A stretch of DNA of 5,949 nucleotides. It comes from an uncultured Lachnospiraceae bacterium. Its GTDB lineage: Bacteria > Bacillota > Clostridia > Lachnospirales > Lachnospiraceae. Positions 5,406 through 5,949 of this stretch are shown here, piece by piece. The notes beneath the pieces are model-generated. The model saw nothing but the letters and a program-made list of their open reading frames with translations, was not told the DNA's origin and did no database searches. Location: the NCBI GenBank assembly GCA_948665105.1, contig CAPNGW010000163.1, forward strand, positions 1-5,949, read 5' to 3'. Made by a program: the position numbers and the translations under genes. How positions within the stretch are numbered: the stretch's first letter is position 1; each line of letters begins with the position of its first letter.

Positions 5406-5949
5406 CTATTTTTTGGCAGTTTCCTGAATCAGGTCTATAATGGTGTCGATGGAATTTAGCTGCTTGGATTGCCCCATGGCATCCATGTAGCTTTGCCGGT
5501 TTTCGAAGACATGGTTGATGGCCTCCTTCAGGGTAATGCCTGTAAGCCGCTCCTCCTCCAGTACATAACTGAACCCCTGGTTCTCAAAGGAACGGGCATT
5601 TAAAATCTGATCTCCCCGGCTGGCGTTTGCGGAAAGGGGAATCAAAATATTCGGAAGATGAAGGGCGAGAATTTCGCAGATGGCATTGGCGCCGGCTCTG
5701 GAGATAACCAGGTCCGCCAGTGCAAAGAAATCACTCAGCTCTTTTTTTGCGTATTCAAACTGGACGTAACCCTCCCGTCCATCCAGGGAGGGGGCCAGAT
5801 TGCCCTTTCCGCAAAGATGAATAATCTGGTAATGCTTGCACAGCTCCGGAAGCTGCTCCCGGATTGCCGTATTGATAAACTGAGAGCCGGTGCTTCCGCC
5901 TACCACCAGAATCACCCGCTTGCTGGCCGTGAAACCGCAAAGGTCCAGA
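5406..5949 (-). CDS. murG: MurG, lipid II GlcNAc transferase, C-terminal half (5' end outside window)
   Basis: Transfers GlcNAc from UDP-GlcNAc to undecaprenyl-PP-MurNAc-pentapeptide (lipid I to lipid II) at the cytoplasmic membrane face in peptidoglycan synthesis. About 181 codons are visible and the frame is open to the right edge; the GTG at 5915 is internal, since CGFTASKR reads into it in frame. From there residues 1-169 form the C-terminal GT-B domain: VILVVGGSTGS (1-11, glycine loop of the GGSxG type), a strand at HLCGKGN, then ADLVISRAGANAICEILA (67-84), where the Glu is the expected UDP-ribose ligand, and IPLSANASRGDQILNA (92-107) with the conserved Gln-x-x-Asn-Ala. A C-terminal helix ends in ETAKK. 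The N-terminal lipid I-binding domain lies outside. It is convergent with the HIT gene and not in a visible mur operon here. Confidence 0.93.
   Translation of the reverse strand, partial: LDLCGFTASKRVILVVGGSTGSQFINTAIREQLPELCKHYQIIHLCGKGNLAPSLDGREGYVQFEYAKKELSDFFALADLVISRAGANAICEILALHLPNILIPLSANASRGDQILNARSFENQGFSYVLEEERLTGITLKEAINHVFENRQSYMDAMGQSKQLNSIDTIIDLIQETAKK

Noticed and set aside
5913..5915. GTG as start of a short minus-strand gene
   Set aside because: The codons before it continue in frame as a normal MurG sequence (FTASKR) up to the edge, so it is an internal codon.
1..5949. CRISPR array, tRNA, insertion sequence or attachment site
   Set aside because: No spaced direct repeats, cloverleaf-like sequences, transposase frames or terminal inverted repeats were recognised by eye on either strand.

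Overview
The window looks like a Gram-positive Clostridia chromosome, most likely Lachnospiraceae. This rests on moderate GC with purine-rich Shine-Dalgarno sites (GGAGG-type) before nearly every gene, on an FHA protein with a DUF6382-like N-terminus next to Tad-pilus genes, and on a flavodoxin-like/SCP2 fusion protein. I cannot name a genus from the sequence alone.

Positions 2-2470 are the 3' end of a Tad/Flp-type pilus (type IVc) gene cluster, read left to right as one tightly packed operon. It holds the C-terminal part of a TadE/TadG-like pseudopilin with two Cys/His-rich repeats, a small A24 prepilin peptidase (TadV/CpaA type), a 63-residue TadE-like pseudopilin with a prepilin cleavage motif, and a cytoplasmic FHA protein. 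The peptidase would process the pilin-like proteins, and the FHA protein suggests phosphothreonine-dependent control of assembly. The ATPase and platform genes (TadA/B/C) expected for such a locus are not here and would lie upstream. A short gap with a stem-loop then leads to a rhomboid intramembrane protease (2542-3156).

Positions 3157-4210 start a new transcription unit. A near-consensus sigma-A promoter begins directly after the rhomboid stop codon and drives a two-domain flavodoxin-like/SCP2-like protein. It converges, with only 2 nt between stop codons, on a small soluble histidine kinase with no sensor domain (4213-4866, minus strand).

Positions 4867-4989 are an AT-rich divergent promoter region between the kinase and a HIT-family nucleotide hydrolase (4990-5403, plus strand). 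The HIT gene again converges with a 2-nt gap on the 3' half of murG (5406 to the right edge, minus strand), the peptidoglycan lipid II GlcNAc transferase.

No tRNA, rRNA, CRISPR array, insertion sequence or prophage signature was seen. Most genes belong to recognisable families. The less ordinary points are the duplicated Cys/His module on the pseudopilin, the Tad-FHA-rhomboid neighbourhood, the sensorless kinase, and two convergent gene pairs with no room for ordinary terminators.
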